15,027 nt of DNA from Candidatus Aminicenantota bacterium (GTDB lineage Bacteria > Acidobacteriota > Aminicenantia > Aminicenantales > Aminicenantaceae). The position numbers and the translations under genes are program-made. Shown here one piece after another: positions 1 to 6,865 of this stretch (positions are counted from its first letter, which is position 1; each line of letters opens with the position of its first letter). The notes beneath the pieces are model-generated. The model was not told the DNA's origin. It searched no databases and saw only the letters and a program-made list of their open reading frames with translations. Where the stretch lies: positions 1 to 15,027 of the forward strand of contig SOIA01000014.1 in NCBI GenBank assembly GCA_004378665.1, in the 5' to 3' direction.

Positions 1-122
1 TAACTTTGATAATTATGAAGCTCTCAAAAGCATGTCTGATTATTAACACTTTTTTCTTTTTAGTCCTTTAGAGCGAATCTTGGCATTCCACACGTTATCA
101 AAGTTATCAAGGCCTGACCCCA
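1..122. repeat. Palindromic repeat element downstream of clpB (REP-like)
   Basis: Bases 1-12 (taactttgataa) are the exact reverse complement of bases 95-106, so the segment could fold into a long, imperfectly paired structure. Bases 96-122 recur at 6251-6277 with 26 of 27 bases identical. The segment lies directly after the clpB stop codon, with no separate GC-rich terminator hairpin visible, so it may also mark the end of the clpB transcript. The position between genes and the palindromic arms resemble REP-type intergenic repeats. That class assignment is inferred. The left end may be cut by the window edge. Confidence 0.55.
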
Positions 123-123
123 T

Positions 124-2706
124 CTATTTCTTGCTGAAAACCAATTCTTTTTTGGTATTCACGCCAATCTTGACCTTATCTCCCTCTTTATATTCGCCTT
201 CCAGGATCTTCTGCGCCAGAGGATTCTGGATGTCTTTCTGAATCGTCCTTTTCAAGAGCCTTGCCCCGTAGACCGGGTCATATCCCCTCTCGGCCAGCAG
301 TTTTTTCGCTTCTTGACTCAACTCCATATCTATTTTCTTACCGCCAAGCCGCTCTCTCAGCTCATCGATCTGGATATCGACGATCTCCAGGATGACATCT
401 TGAGAAAGAGCCTTAAAAATGATGACCTCATCCACCCGGTTTAAGAACTCGGGCCTGAAATGGCTCTCCGTAATGGCCATCACTTCTTTTTCCATTTTCT
501 CAAAGTCCTGGCTGAATTCTTTAATCACCTGACTTCCCAGGTTGGACGTCATGATGATGATCGTGTTCTTGAAATCAACCGTCCGTCCCTTTCCGTCTGT
601 CAAGCGGCCATCATCCAGAATCTGGAGCAGAATGTTGAACACATCGGCATGGGCCTTCTCGATCTCATCCAGGAGGATGATCGAATAGGGCCTGCGTTTT
701 ATCGCTTCGGTGAGCTGCCCTCCTTCTTCATAGCCCACATAACCGGGAGGAGCACCGATCAACCGCGAAACCGTGTGCTTCTCCATGTATTCGGACATGT
801 CGAGCCTGACCATCGCCTTTTCATCATCAAAGAGAAACTCGGCCAGGACACGAGCGAGCTCGGTCTTGCCCACTCCGGTAGGACCCAGAAAGATGAACGA
901 GCCCAGAGGTCGGGACGCATCCTGGATGCCGGCTCTCGCCCGTCGTATGGTATCCGAGACAGCTCGCAGGGCCTGCTCCTGTCCTTTGACTCTCTCTGCC
1001 AGGACAGATTCCATCTTCACCAGTTTCTCCACTTCTCCCTGGAGCATTCTCGAGACAGGGATTCCCGTCCATTTGGAGACAATCTCCGCCACATCCTCTT
1101 CGTCGACTTCCTCCTTGAGCATTTTTTTGTCCTTCTGGACCTCTGCCAGTTTCCCGGCTGTTTCCTTCATTTGCTTCTCTGTCTCGACCAGCTTCCCGTA
1201 CCTGATCTCAGCCACCTTCTCTAAATCACCGACCCTTTCCGCGTTCTGTTCCTCGACTTTAAGGGAATCCATCTGCTCTTTCAGCTTATTCAGAGCATCA
1301 ATCAGTTCTTTCTCCCTTTGCCAATGGGCCTTGAGGGCAGAAGACTTTTCTTTCAGGTCAGCCAGCTCTTTGCTCAATTTGTCCAGTTTTTCCTTGGCGC
1401 TCCTGTCCTTTTCTTTTTTCAAGGCCTGTCTTTCAATCTCAATCTGGATGATCCTTCTTTCCAACTCGTCAATCTCCTCGGGCATGCTGTCTATCTCAAT
1501 TCTGATGCGGGAAGCCGCTTCATCTATCAGGTCGACGGCCTTATCAGGAAGATAGCGGTTAGCGATGTACCGGTTGGAAAGAGTGGCCGCTGCCACAATG
1601 GCCGAATCCTTGATCTCCACTCCATGGTGCACCTCATACTTCTCCTTCAGTCCTCTCAGGATAGAGACGGTCTCTTCCACTGAAGGCTCTCCCACGTAGA
1701 CCTGCTGAAATCTCCTCTCCAGGGCCGCATCCTTCTCGATGTGCTTTTTGTACTCATTGAGAGTCGTTGCTCCCACACAGCGAATCTCTCCTCTTGCCAG
1801 AGGAGGCTTCATCATGTTTGAAGCGTCGACAGCACCCTCGGCAGCCCCTGCACCGATGATCGTGTGCAGCTCGTCGATGAAAAGTACGATCTCTCCCTCT
1901 GCCTCCTTGATCTCCTTGAGCACTGCTTTCAGTCTGTCCTCGAACTCTCCCCTGTATTTGGCACCCGCGATCAGGGCACCGATATCCAGGGCGACGAGCC
2001 GCTTGTTCTTAAGGGGCTGCGGGACGTCTCCGTTGGCGATGCGCTGGGCCAGTCCTTCCACGATGGCTGTCTTGCCCACACCGGCTTCACCGATCAGCAC
2101 CGGATTGTTCTTTGTTCTCCGTGAAAGAACTTGGATGACACGCCTGATCTCGTCTTCGCGCCCGATGACCGGGTCCAACTTTCCCTGTCTGGCCAGTTCG
2201 GTGATATCCCGCGCATAGCGCTCGAGAACCTGGTATTTTGCTTCCGGCTGAGGATCTGTGACTCTCTGAGAACCTCTTAAAGCCATCAAGGCTTTGAGGA
2301 GCAAGTCTTCTGTCACTCCGTTCTCTGTGAGAATCCGGCTGGCCCCGCAGGATTCTTCTTTCAGGATCGCAAGCAAAAGGTGCTCGGTCGATATGAATTC
2401 ATCCTTGAGTTTATCGGCCTCTTTTTGCGCACTGTTCATGATCTTTCTCATCAAGGAAGACATGTAGACATCGTCGCCTCCCTCGATCTTGGGAATTTTG
2501 TCCAGCTCTGATTCCAAATCTTCGAGTATTTTCGAGGGATTGATCCCGATCTTCCCCAAGATCGAATTGACGATGTTATCTTCCTGGTTTAAAAAAGCCC
2601 AGAGAAGATGCTCGGGTTTTAGCTCCTGATTGCCCCGTTCTTCGGCTCGGGACTGGGCCATCTGGAAGGCATCCTGCGCCATGACAGTGAATTTATCCCA
2701 TTTCAT
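124..2706 (-). CDS. clpB: ATP-dependent disaggregase ClpB (Hsp100 family)
   Basis: ClpB is a cytoplasmic hexameric AAA+ machine that, with DnaK/DnaJ/GrpE, threads aggregated proteins through its central pore after heat or other stress. The 860-residue protein has the full family layout: a Clp N domain (about 1-145), a first AAA+ module with Walker A GEAGVGKT (206-213), Walker B VLFIDEL (274-280) and arginine pair 331-332, a coiled-coil M domain (about 400-530), and a second AAA+ module with Walker A GPTGVGKT (608-615), pore loop GYVG (655-658), Walker B IILLDEIE (676-683) and sensor-2 GAR (814-816). The M domain separates ClpB from ClpA and ClpX, and the length is typical. The start ATG at 2706 is preceded by AGGAGG with an 8-base spacer and a sigma-70-like promoter. 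It is monocistronic: the upstream neighbour is on the other strand and no dnaK, grpE or hrcA is nearby. No CIRCE element is present. Nothing suggests damage or transfer. Confidence 0.98.
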   Translation of the reverse strand: MKWDKFTVMAQDAFQMAQSRAEERGNQELKPEHLLWAFLNQEDNIVNSILGKIGINPSKILEDLESELDKIPKIEGGDDVYMSSLMRKIMNSAQKEADKLKDEFISTEHLLLAILKEESCGASRILTENGVTEDLLLKALMALRGSQRVTDPQPEAKYQVLERYARDITELARQGKLDPVIGREDEIRRVIQVLSRRTKNNPVLIGEAGVGKTAIVEGLAQRIANGDVPQPLKNKRLVALDIGALIAGAKYRGEFEDRLKAVLKEIKEAEGEIVLFIDELHTIIGAGAAEGAVDASNMMKPPLARGEIRCVGATTLNEYKKHIEKDAALERRFQQVYVGEPSVEETVSILRGLKEKYEVHHGVEIKDSAIVAAATLSNRYIANRYLPDKAVDLIDEAASRIRIEIDSMPEEIDELERRIIQIEIERQALKKEKDRSAKEKLDKLSKELADLKEKSSALKAHWQREKELIDALNKLKEQMDSLKVEEQNAERVGDLEKVAEIRYGKLVETEKQMKETAGKLAEVQKDKKMLKEEVDEEDVAEIVSKWTGIPVSRMLQGEVEKLVKMESVLAERVKGQEQALRAVSDTIRRARAGIQDASRPLGSFIFLGPTGVGKTELARVLAEFLFDDEKAMVRLDMSEYMEKHTVSRLIGAPPGYVGYEEGGQLTEAIKRRPYSIILLDEIEKAHADVFNILLQILDDGRLTDGKGRTVDFKNTIIIMTSNLGSQVIKEFSQDFEKMEKEVMAITESHFRPEFLNRVDEVIIFKALSQDVILEIVDIQIDELRERLGGKKIDMELSQEAKKLLAERGYDPVYGARLLKRTIQKDIQNPLAQKILEGEYKEGDKVKIGVNTKKELVFSKK

Positions 2707-2714
2707 TGTGCACT

Positions 2715-2720
2715 CCTCCT
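2715..2720 (-). promoter_or_regulatory. Strong ribosome binding site of clpB
   Basis: On the minus strand AGGAGG lies 8 bases before the clpB ATG at 2706. It is a near-consensus Shine-Dalgarno and fixes the start codon. It contrasts with mutS and pgsA in this window, which have none. Confidence 0.85.
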
Positions 2721-2722
2721 CT

Positions 2723-2751
2723 ATTTAAATATTCGAACCCTGACATGTCAA
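2723..2751 (-). promoter_or_regulatory. Predicted sigma-70-type promoter of clpB
   Basis: On the minus strand TTGACA (2746-2751) is followed, 17 bases later, by TTAAAT (2723-2728, 4 of 6 matches to TATAAT). The implied transcript starts around 2716-2718, so the strong ribosome site would lie at the extreme 5' end of the mRNA. This places the true start slightly in doubt, or means that another -10 is used. The -35 overlaps a perfect 10-bp palindrome TGACATGTCA (2741-2750), which could be a repressor site. No sigma-32-like site is evident. Confidence 0.45.
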
Positions 2752-2806
2752 GATGACAAGTGAGCAGATACTGCAGGGGCTGTAGCCAATGCTTCCCAAG
2801 AAGAAA

Positions 2807-2906
2807 GGGGACAGGCTGCTTTTTCTTCAAGAAGGGGGACAGTCCCTCTCTTTCTTTAATTAAGGACTGAATGGGAAAGTCCCCGAAGAAAAAGTTGCCT
2901 GTTTTC
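2807..2906 (+). repeat. 100-nt intergenic palindromic repeat, copy A
   Basis: Aligned by eye without gaps, this segment matches the reverse complement of 6146-6245 at about 88 of 100 positions. It has nested inverted repeats. The outer arms (ggggacaggctgc..., ending ...gttgcctgttttc) carry a tttttcttc/gaagaaaaa pair. Inside them is a gggacagtccc-type pair (2836-2846 and 2873-2884), and the centre holds the palindrome ttaattaa. An element with this symmetry would form a long hairpin as RNA or single-stranded DNA. It lies between the divergent clpB and the small acidic gene, upstream of both, so it is not a simple terminator. The structure resembles REP/BIME elements mobilised by RAYT transposases. 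No transposase is in the window. Confidence 0.8.
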
Positions 2907-2936
2907 TTTTTCATGGAAATTTTTCAATTTTTCTTC

Positions 2937-2964
2937 TTGACAATTTTATAAAATTTGTTATTTT
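2937..2964 (+). promoter_or_regulatory. Predicted promoter of the small acidic gene
   Basis: TTGACA (2937-2942) is followed, 16 bases later, by TATTTT (2959-2964, 4 of 6 matches). A perfect 14-bp AT-rich palindrome, aattttataaaatt (2942-2955), lies between them and could be a regulator site or simply a melting-prone sequence. The promoter starts about 30 bases after repeat copy A ends. Confidence 0.4.
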
Positions 2965-2979
2965 TTTGTTGAGGAACCA

Positions 2980-3324
2980 ATGGAAGAAATCGAAGTCATG
3001 AGCTGGTTGACCCTGGATGCCATAAGTAACGCGGCAAAATCCAGTGAAACGGTAGGAGACCTCCAGGTTGGACACTGCAAATCCGTATTCTGCAAGATCG
3101 AAGAGGACTACCTGGAACTTTGCTACAGCGACACGACATCGAATTATCTCAGGCGCTACGAAGATAAAGATGAATTCGAAGCCGCTCTCGCTCAACGCAA
3201 AGAGGAAGAAGGAGAAATGTCTTACGAAGAAAATCCGGGATACAAAGATGAGGATTTTGCCGGCAAAGATGAAGAAGACGAAGAAGGCGATTTAGAGATC
3301 AGCGACGAGCCGGAAAACTCCTAA
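2980..3324 (+). CDS. Small, strongly acidic hypothetical protein
   Basis: I do not recognise this 114-residue protein. The start is supported by GAGG (2971-2974) five bases before the ATG and by a plausible promoter upstream. Residues 1-70 look like a small folded domain: a helical start (MSWLTLDAISNAAKSS), then strand-like stretches with three cysteines (C33, C38, C48), then a helix ending EFEAAL. Residues 71-114 are a low-complexity tail in which 20 of 44 residues are Asp or Glu, with no hydrophobic core; it is probably disordered. There is no signal peptide or membrane segment, so it is likely cytoplasmic. It is transcribed divergently from clpB and convergently with mutS, with about 120 bp between its stop and the mutS stop. 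The tail could mimic nucleic acid or bind basic proteins or metals, but that is only a suggestion from composition. Codon structure, ribosome site and promoter together argue that it is a real gene. Confidence 0.75.
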   Translation: MEEIEVMSWLTLDAISNAAKSSETVGDLQVGHCKSVFCKIEEDYLELCYSDTTSNYLRRYEDKDEFEAALAQRKEEEGEMSYEENPGYKDEDFAGKDEEDEEGDLEISDEPENS

Positions 3325-3445
3325 TCCTGTCCCGGAATTTATCTCCTGCAACCCGCTCAACGCTCGCATCTCTCAGTTGTCCAGCGAATAGCAACCAGCG
3401 CAAGCGGCCGTTTCCCGTATGCCTCTCCCCCCTTCCTTTACCTGT

Positions 3446-6097
3446 CTATCCTTTTTCGCCCTGTTCATCCTCTTCGTCTTTGATCTTTTTTTTGAGCTGG
3501 TTGAGCATATTCAAGGCATCCAGGGGGGCCATCTCAGATATCTGACACGTCTCGATCATTTCTTTGATGTCTTTGAGCAGTTCCTGCTCTTTATCTTCCT
3601 TGAACAGAAGAAGCTGGGCTTTTTCCCGTTTTTTCGAAGAGCGGTAAGAGAGCCTCGGGAGTCCGGCATCATCCAGCTCCTGTTTCTCCAGGTTGAAAAG
3701 GATCTCTTTGGCTCTGTCCACAACAGCCCGGGGAATCCCGGCAAGCTTGGCCACATGAATTCCATAGCTCTGGTCTGAAGGTCCGGAAACGATCTTTCTC
3801 AGGAAAACAATATCGTCCTTTCTCTCTTTCACGGTCACGTGATAATTTTTGATCCGAGATAACGTTAAAGCCAGTTCGGTCAACTCGTGGTAATGAGTCG
3901 CGAACAGGGTTTTGGCCCTGATATCTTCTTTTTCATGGAGGTGTTCCGCGACAGCCCAGGCGATACTCAATCCATCAAAAGTACTCGTTCCTCTCCCTAT
4001 CTCATCCAGCAAGATCAGGCTTTTCTCCGTGGCGTTGTTCAAGATCCTGGCAGTCTCGAGCATTTCCACCATGAAGGTGGACTGGCCCACGCTTAAAAAA
4101 TCCATGGCGCCGATGCGGGTGAAAATGCGGTCGACCACGCCGATTTCCGCTTCGCGCGCAGGAACAAAAGAACCCATCTGGGACATGATACAGATCAAAG
4201 CGACCTGTCTCAGGTAAGTGGACTTTCCTCCCATGTTCGGCCCGGTCACGATCAGAATCTGGTCTCCCTCCCGGTCGAGGAATGTGTCATTGGGGATAAA
4301 AGGCTCGTCGTTTGTAACCTCGATGACAGGATGGCGGCCCTCCACGATCCTTATCCTGTCCTTAGAATGGATCTCCGGACGACTATAATTCCGGACGGAA
4401 GCGAGCTCAGCAAGCGAGGAAAGGACATCCAGGACGGCGATCGCCGAAGCGATCTTCTGGAGCCTTATAGTCTCCTTCGAGATCCTCTCCCTGACTTCCA
4501 GGAACAGGTCGTACTCCAGCTCATTGATCCGCTCCTCGGCATTCAGGACCTTCTCTTCATACTCCTGGAGTTCTGGTGTGATGTACCGCTCAGAATTCGC
4601 CAGGGTCTGTTTCCGGATATACTCTTCAGGAACAAGGGACAGATTCGGCTTGGTGACTTCGATGTAGTAACCGAACACCTTGTTGTAGCGTATCTTAAGG
4701 GAAGAGATCTTTGTTCTCTCTCTTTCCTTTTTCTCGAGAAGGGAGATGAAGCTTTTTCCGGAATGGCTCAATTTCCTCAGTTCATCCAGTTCGGAATTGT
4801 ACCCATCCTTGATGATTCCTCCCTCGGTCAACAGAAAAGCGGGTTCTTCCAGGATCGCGTTGTCGATCAATTCCACGAGGTCCCGGGCATCGTCCCAATT
4901 TTTTCGGATCTGTTTGACTATCTTGGCCGTGAGAGGCTTGATGGTTTTTTGAATATGAGGGAGAGGCAGAAGGGATTTTTTCAGTGAGACGAGGTCACGC
5001 GCGTGGGCGACCGCCAGAGAAATCTTTCCCGTGAGGCGCTCAAGGTCGAAAATCTCTTTCAGGCCCGCTCTCAACTCCTGCCGTTCGATGATGTGATCGA
5101 GAAACTCCGAGACAGTCTCCAGCCTTCGGTTGATCTCGGAGCAGTCGAGCAGAGGCTGAAGAAGCCAGTTCCGGATGAGCCTTCCACCCATCGAAGTCAC
5201 GGTGAAATCGATGATATCGAGGAGTGAATCCTTCAGGCCCCCGTCCCTCAAGTTTTTCCCGAGCTCCAGGTTCCTTATCGTCGCCGCATCCAGGATCATC
5301 TGGATGCCGGGCTGGATATACGAGACTTTATGAATCAGAGAAAGGGAATCCTTCCTCACCTTTTTCAGATAATCCAGAAGGGCACCCGCCGCTGAGACGG
5401 CAAGGTCTTTATCCTCCAGGTCGAATCCCGCCAGAGACTTGACCTGGAAATGTCCCTCCAGAATACTTTTCGCCTGGGAATAATCAAATACCCAATCCTC
5501 CAGGGGACTTTTCAAGACCGACACCATGTTGTTGCGTGAGAGGACTTCGGCCAGTCTCTCCTCCTGGCCCTCCGGGAAGATGATTTCCTTCGGAGCAATC
5601 CTGAAAAGCTCATCATCAAGAATCCTTTTCTCCTGAGAATCGCTCTGAGCGGTTTTCATCTGCCCTGTGGACAAATCAATCAAGGCCAGTCCCCAACCCT
5701 TATCTTCCAAGTATAAACTGGCAATGTAGGTACTTTCTTTAGATTCCTCGAGCTCAAATTCGACCGCGGTTCCCGGAGTCAGGACCTTGACCACATCTCT
5801 TTTGACAACTCCTCTCGCCTGCTTGGCGTCCTCCACCTGCTCGCAGATGGCCACCTTAAATCCCCGTTTGAGAAGCTTCGCGAGATAGGATTCGGCGGCA
5901 TGATAAGGAATTCCACACATCGGAACTTTCTGGCGGGATGTCAAAGCGATCTCCATCACTGCGGAGGCGACTTTCGCGTCCTGGTAAAACATCTCGTAGA
6001 AATCTCCGAGCCGGAAAAAGAGAAGCGCATCCTGATGATCTTTCTTGATCTTCTGGTACTGCTGCATCATCGGCGTGGTGGAATTTTTTTTGGCCAT
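3446..6097 (-). CDS. mutS: DNA mismatch repair ATPase MutS
   Basis: MutS recognises base-base mismatches and small loops as a dimer and, using ATP, recruits MutL to start repair. The 883-residue protein, counted from ATG 6097, shows the mismatch-reading motif DFYEMF near residues 32-37 (intercalating Phe33 and Glu35), the connector, lever and clamp regions, Walker A GPNMGGKST (619-627), Walker B LILLDEIGRGTSTFDG (694-709), the ATHYHEL motif (733-739) and the dimerisation segment QSYGIHVAKLAG (776-787). This is MutS1, since MutS2 lacks the mismatch domain. The frame stays open upstream to another ATG at 6181, but that extra stretch is encoded by repeat copy B and lies upstream of the predicted promoter, so I reject it. 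The start at MAKKNSTTPMMQQY matches the family. No Shine-Dalgarno precedes it. mutL is not adjacent. The C-terminal tail is charged, like many bacterial MutS proteins. Confidence 0.97.
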   Translation of the reverse strand: MAKKNSTTPMMQQYQKIKKDHQDALLFFRLGDFYEMFYQDAKVASAVMEIALTSRQKVPMCGIPYHAAESYLAKLLKRGFKVAICEQVEDAKQARGVVKRDVVKVLTPGTAVEFELEESKESTYIASLYLEDKGWGLALIDLSTGQMKTAQSDSQEKRILDDELFRIAPKEIIFPEGQEERLAEVLSRNNMVSVLKSPLEDWVFDYSQAKSILEGHFQVKSLAGFDLEDKDLAVSAAGALLDYLKKVRKDSLSLIHKVSYIQPGIQMILDAATIRNLELGKNLRDGGLKDSLLDIIDFTVTSMGGRLIRNWLLQPLLDCSEINRRLETVSEFLDHIIERQELRAGLKEIFDLERLTGKISLAVAHARDLVSLKKSLLPLPHIQKTIKPLTAKIVKQIRKNWDDARDLVELIDNAILEEPAFLLTEGGIIKDGYNSELDELRKLSHSGKSFISLLEKKERERTKISSLKIRYNKVFGYYIEVTKPNLSLVPEEYIRKQTLANSERYITPELQEYEEKVLNAEERINELEYDLFLEVRERISKETIRLQKIASAIAVLDVLSSLAELASVRNYSRPEIHSKDRIRIVEGRHPVIEVTNDEPFIPNDTFLDREGDQILIVTGPNMGGKSTYLRQVALICIMSQMGSFVPAREAEIGVVDRIFTRIGAMDFLSVGQSTFMVEMLETARILNNATEKSLILLDEIGRGTSTFDGLSIAWAVAEHLHEKEDIRAKTLFATHYHELTELALTLSRIKNYHVTVKERKDDIVFLRKIVSGPSDQSYGIHVAKLAGIPRAVVDRAKEILFNLEKQELDDAGLPRLSYRSSKKREKAQLLLFKEDKEQELLKDIKEMIETCQISEMAPLDALNMLNQLKKKIKDEEDEQGEKG

Positions 6098-6109
6098 TTT
6101 CTTGAATTC

Positions 6110-6138
6110 ACTATACTCGCAGAGGTTTGTTTTTTCAA
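6110..6138 (-). promoter_or_regulatory. Predicted mutS promoter, close to the start codon
   Basis: On the minus strand TTGAAA (6133-6138) and TATAGT (6110-6115) are separated by exactly 17 bases, a good sigma-70-type match (5 of 6 at each hexamer). Transcription would begin near 6103, leaving only about six untranslated bases before the ATG at 6097. This agrees with the absence of a ribosome binding site and suggests near-leaderless translation. The promoter lies just outside repeat copy B. Confidence 0.55.
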
Positions 6139-6145
6139 TAAAAAA

Positions 6146-6245
6146 GGGGACAGGATACTTTTTCTTCGGGGACTGTCCCATTCAGTCCTTAATTAAAGAA
6201 AGGTAGGGACTGTCCCCCTTCTTGAAGAAAAAGTATCCCGTCCCT
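6146..6245 (-). repeat. 100-nt intergenic palindromic repeat, copy B (inverted relative to A)
   Basis: This is the reverse-complement partner of the element at 2807-2906, about 88% identical by manual alignment. Its arms pair better than those of copy A: aaaaggggacaggatactttttcttc on one side mirrors gaagaaaaagtatcccgtccctt on the other, with gggactgtccc-type inner palindromes at 6169-6179 and 6206-6216 and a central ttaattaa. It fills most of the mutS-pgsA divergent intergenic region and is followed immediately by the second repeat type at 6251-6277. An accidental open frame through it lengthens mutS on paper. Confidence 0.82.
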
Positions 6246-6250
6246 TATTC

Positions 6251-6277
6251 TATCAAAGTTATCAAAGCCTGACCCCA
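6251..6277 (+). repeat. 27-bp repeat, second copy of the sequence at 96-122
   Basis: It is identical to 96-122 except for one base (a versus g at the 16th position) and ends in the same gcctgacccca. Here it sits between repeat copy B and the pgsA promoter, while the first copy is beside the clpB stop. The shared block stops abruptly on both sides, as expected for a mobile or recombined repeat unit. Confidence 0.75.
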
Positions 6278-6280
6278 ATA

Positions 6281-6309
6281 TTGACAACGGGGATAGGCTG
6301 TAGTATATC
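6281..6309 (+). promoter_or_regulatory. Predicted pgsA promoter, directly before the start codon
   Basis: A consensus -35 TTGACA (6281-6286) is followed, after 17 bases, by TATATC (6304-6309, 4 of 6 matches). Transcription would start at about 6315-6317, at or beside the ATG at 6317, giving a leaderless mRNA. There is no Shine-Dalgarno in the preceding bases (ctcttaaa). The promoter begins four bases after the 27-bp repeat. Confidence 0.5.
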
Positions 6310-6316
6310 TCTTAAA

Positions 6317-6865
6317 ATGAATCTCCCCATCTTCCTCACTCTATTGAGAATCCTGCTGATCCCTGGACTTGTCGTCGCTCTCCTCACTGATTTCGAAGGG
6401 AAAGAACTGACCGCAGTAGCCATATTCATCGTGGCCGCATTCACGGACACGCTCGATGGAATCCTGGCGAGGCGAAGAAAGCAGATAACGGCCACGGGTC
6501 AGCTCCTGGACCCGGTCGCGGACAAACTGCTGATCGCATCCGCTTTTATCTGCCTTGTCGAATTGGGGGCTGTCTCCGCCTGGATGGTCATCATAATCCT
6601 GGGACGGGAGATCGCGGTCATGGGATTCAGAGCGCTCGCCTCTTCAAAGGGAATCATCATTTCCGCGAACAGGCTCGCCAAACTTAAAATGCTGTTCGAA
6701 TCCATCACGATAGTATTATTGATACTGGGAGAGAAATACCTGGGGAGTTTCTCCTTCCTTTCTCAGATCGGGCTCTGGATCGTGATCGCTACGGCTGTCA
6801 TATCCTCCGTGCAATACTTTGTCAAATACGGACCCGGCATCCTCTCCACAGAGCCCTCAAAGTGA
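6317..6865 (+). CDS. pgsA: CDP-diacylglycerol-glycerol-3-phosphate 3-phosphatidyltransferase
   Basis: PgsA condenses CDP-diacylglycerol with glycerol 3-phosphate to give phosphatidylglycerophosphate and CMP, the committed step to phosphatidylglycerol and cardiolipin, in the inner membrane. The 182-residue protein carries the complete CDP-alcohol phosphotransferase signature: D44, D47-G48, A51-R52, G61, D65 and D69, with exact spacing (DTLDGILAR, eight residues, then GQLLDPVAD). Several hydrophobic segments flank it, and the length is normal. The start MNLPIFLTLLRILLIPG is the usual PgsA beginning. An upstream in-frame TTG at 6281 is rejected because it is the -35 hexamer of the predicted promoter. 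Other family members (phosphatidylserine or cardiolipin synthases) share the signature, but the N-terminus and size favour PgsA. Its 3' end overlaps the 3' end of fabD on the opposite strand by 9 bp. Confidence 0.92.
   Translation: MNLPIFLTLLRILLIPGLVVALLTDFEGKELTAVAIFIVAAFTDTLDGILARRRKQITATGQLLDPVADKLLIASAFICLVELGAVSAWMVIIILGREIAVMGFRALASSKGIIISANRLAKLKMLFESITIVLLILGEKYLGSFSFLSQIGLWIVIATAVISSVQYFVKYGPGILSTEPSK

Noticed and set aside
460..2218. Several + strand open frames opposite clpB
   Set aside because: They are complementary-strand shadows of a clearly conserved gene and show no protein-family features.
2707..2720. CIRCE heat-shock element upstream of clpB
   Set aside because: Only one GAGTGC-like half is present; there is no paired half-site at the required nine-base spacing.
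2693..2914. 73-codon minus-strand open frame upstream of clpB
   Set aside because: It is largely a translation of repeat copy A, runs into the clpB start region and has no ribosome site.
2911..3195. 94-codon minus-strand open frame opposite the acidic gene
   Set aside because: It is antisense to the better-supported + strand gene, which has a promoter and GAGG ribosome site; this one has no recognisable domain.
6098..6181. In-frame N-terminal extension of mutS from an ATG at 6181
   Set aside because: Most of the extension is encoded by repeat copy B and lies upstream of the predicted mutS promoter. The MAKK start matches the family N-terminus.
6281..6316. TTG start 12 codons upstream of the pgsA ATG
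   Set aside because: That TTG is part of the TTGACA promoter hexamer, and the ATG at 6317 gives the normal PgsA N-terminus.
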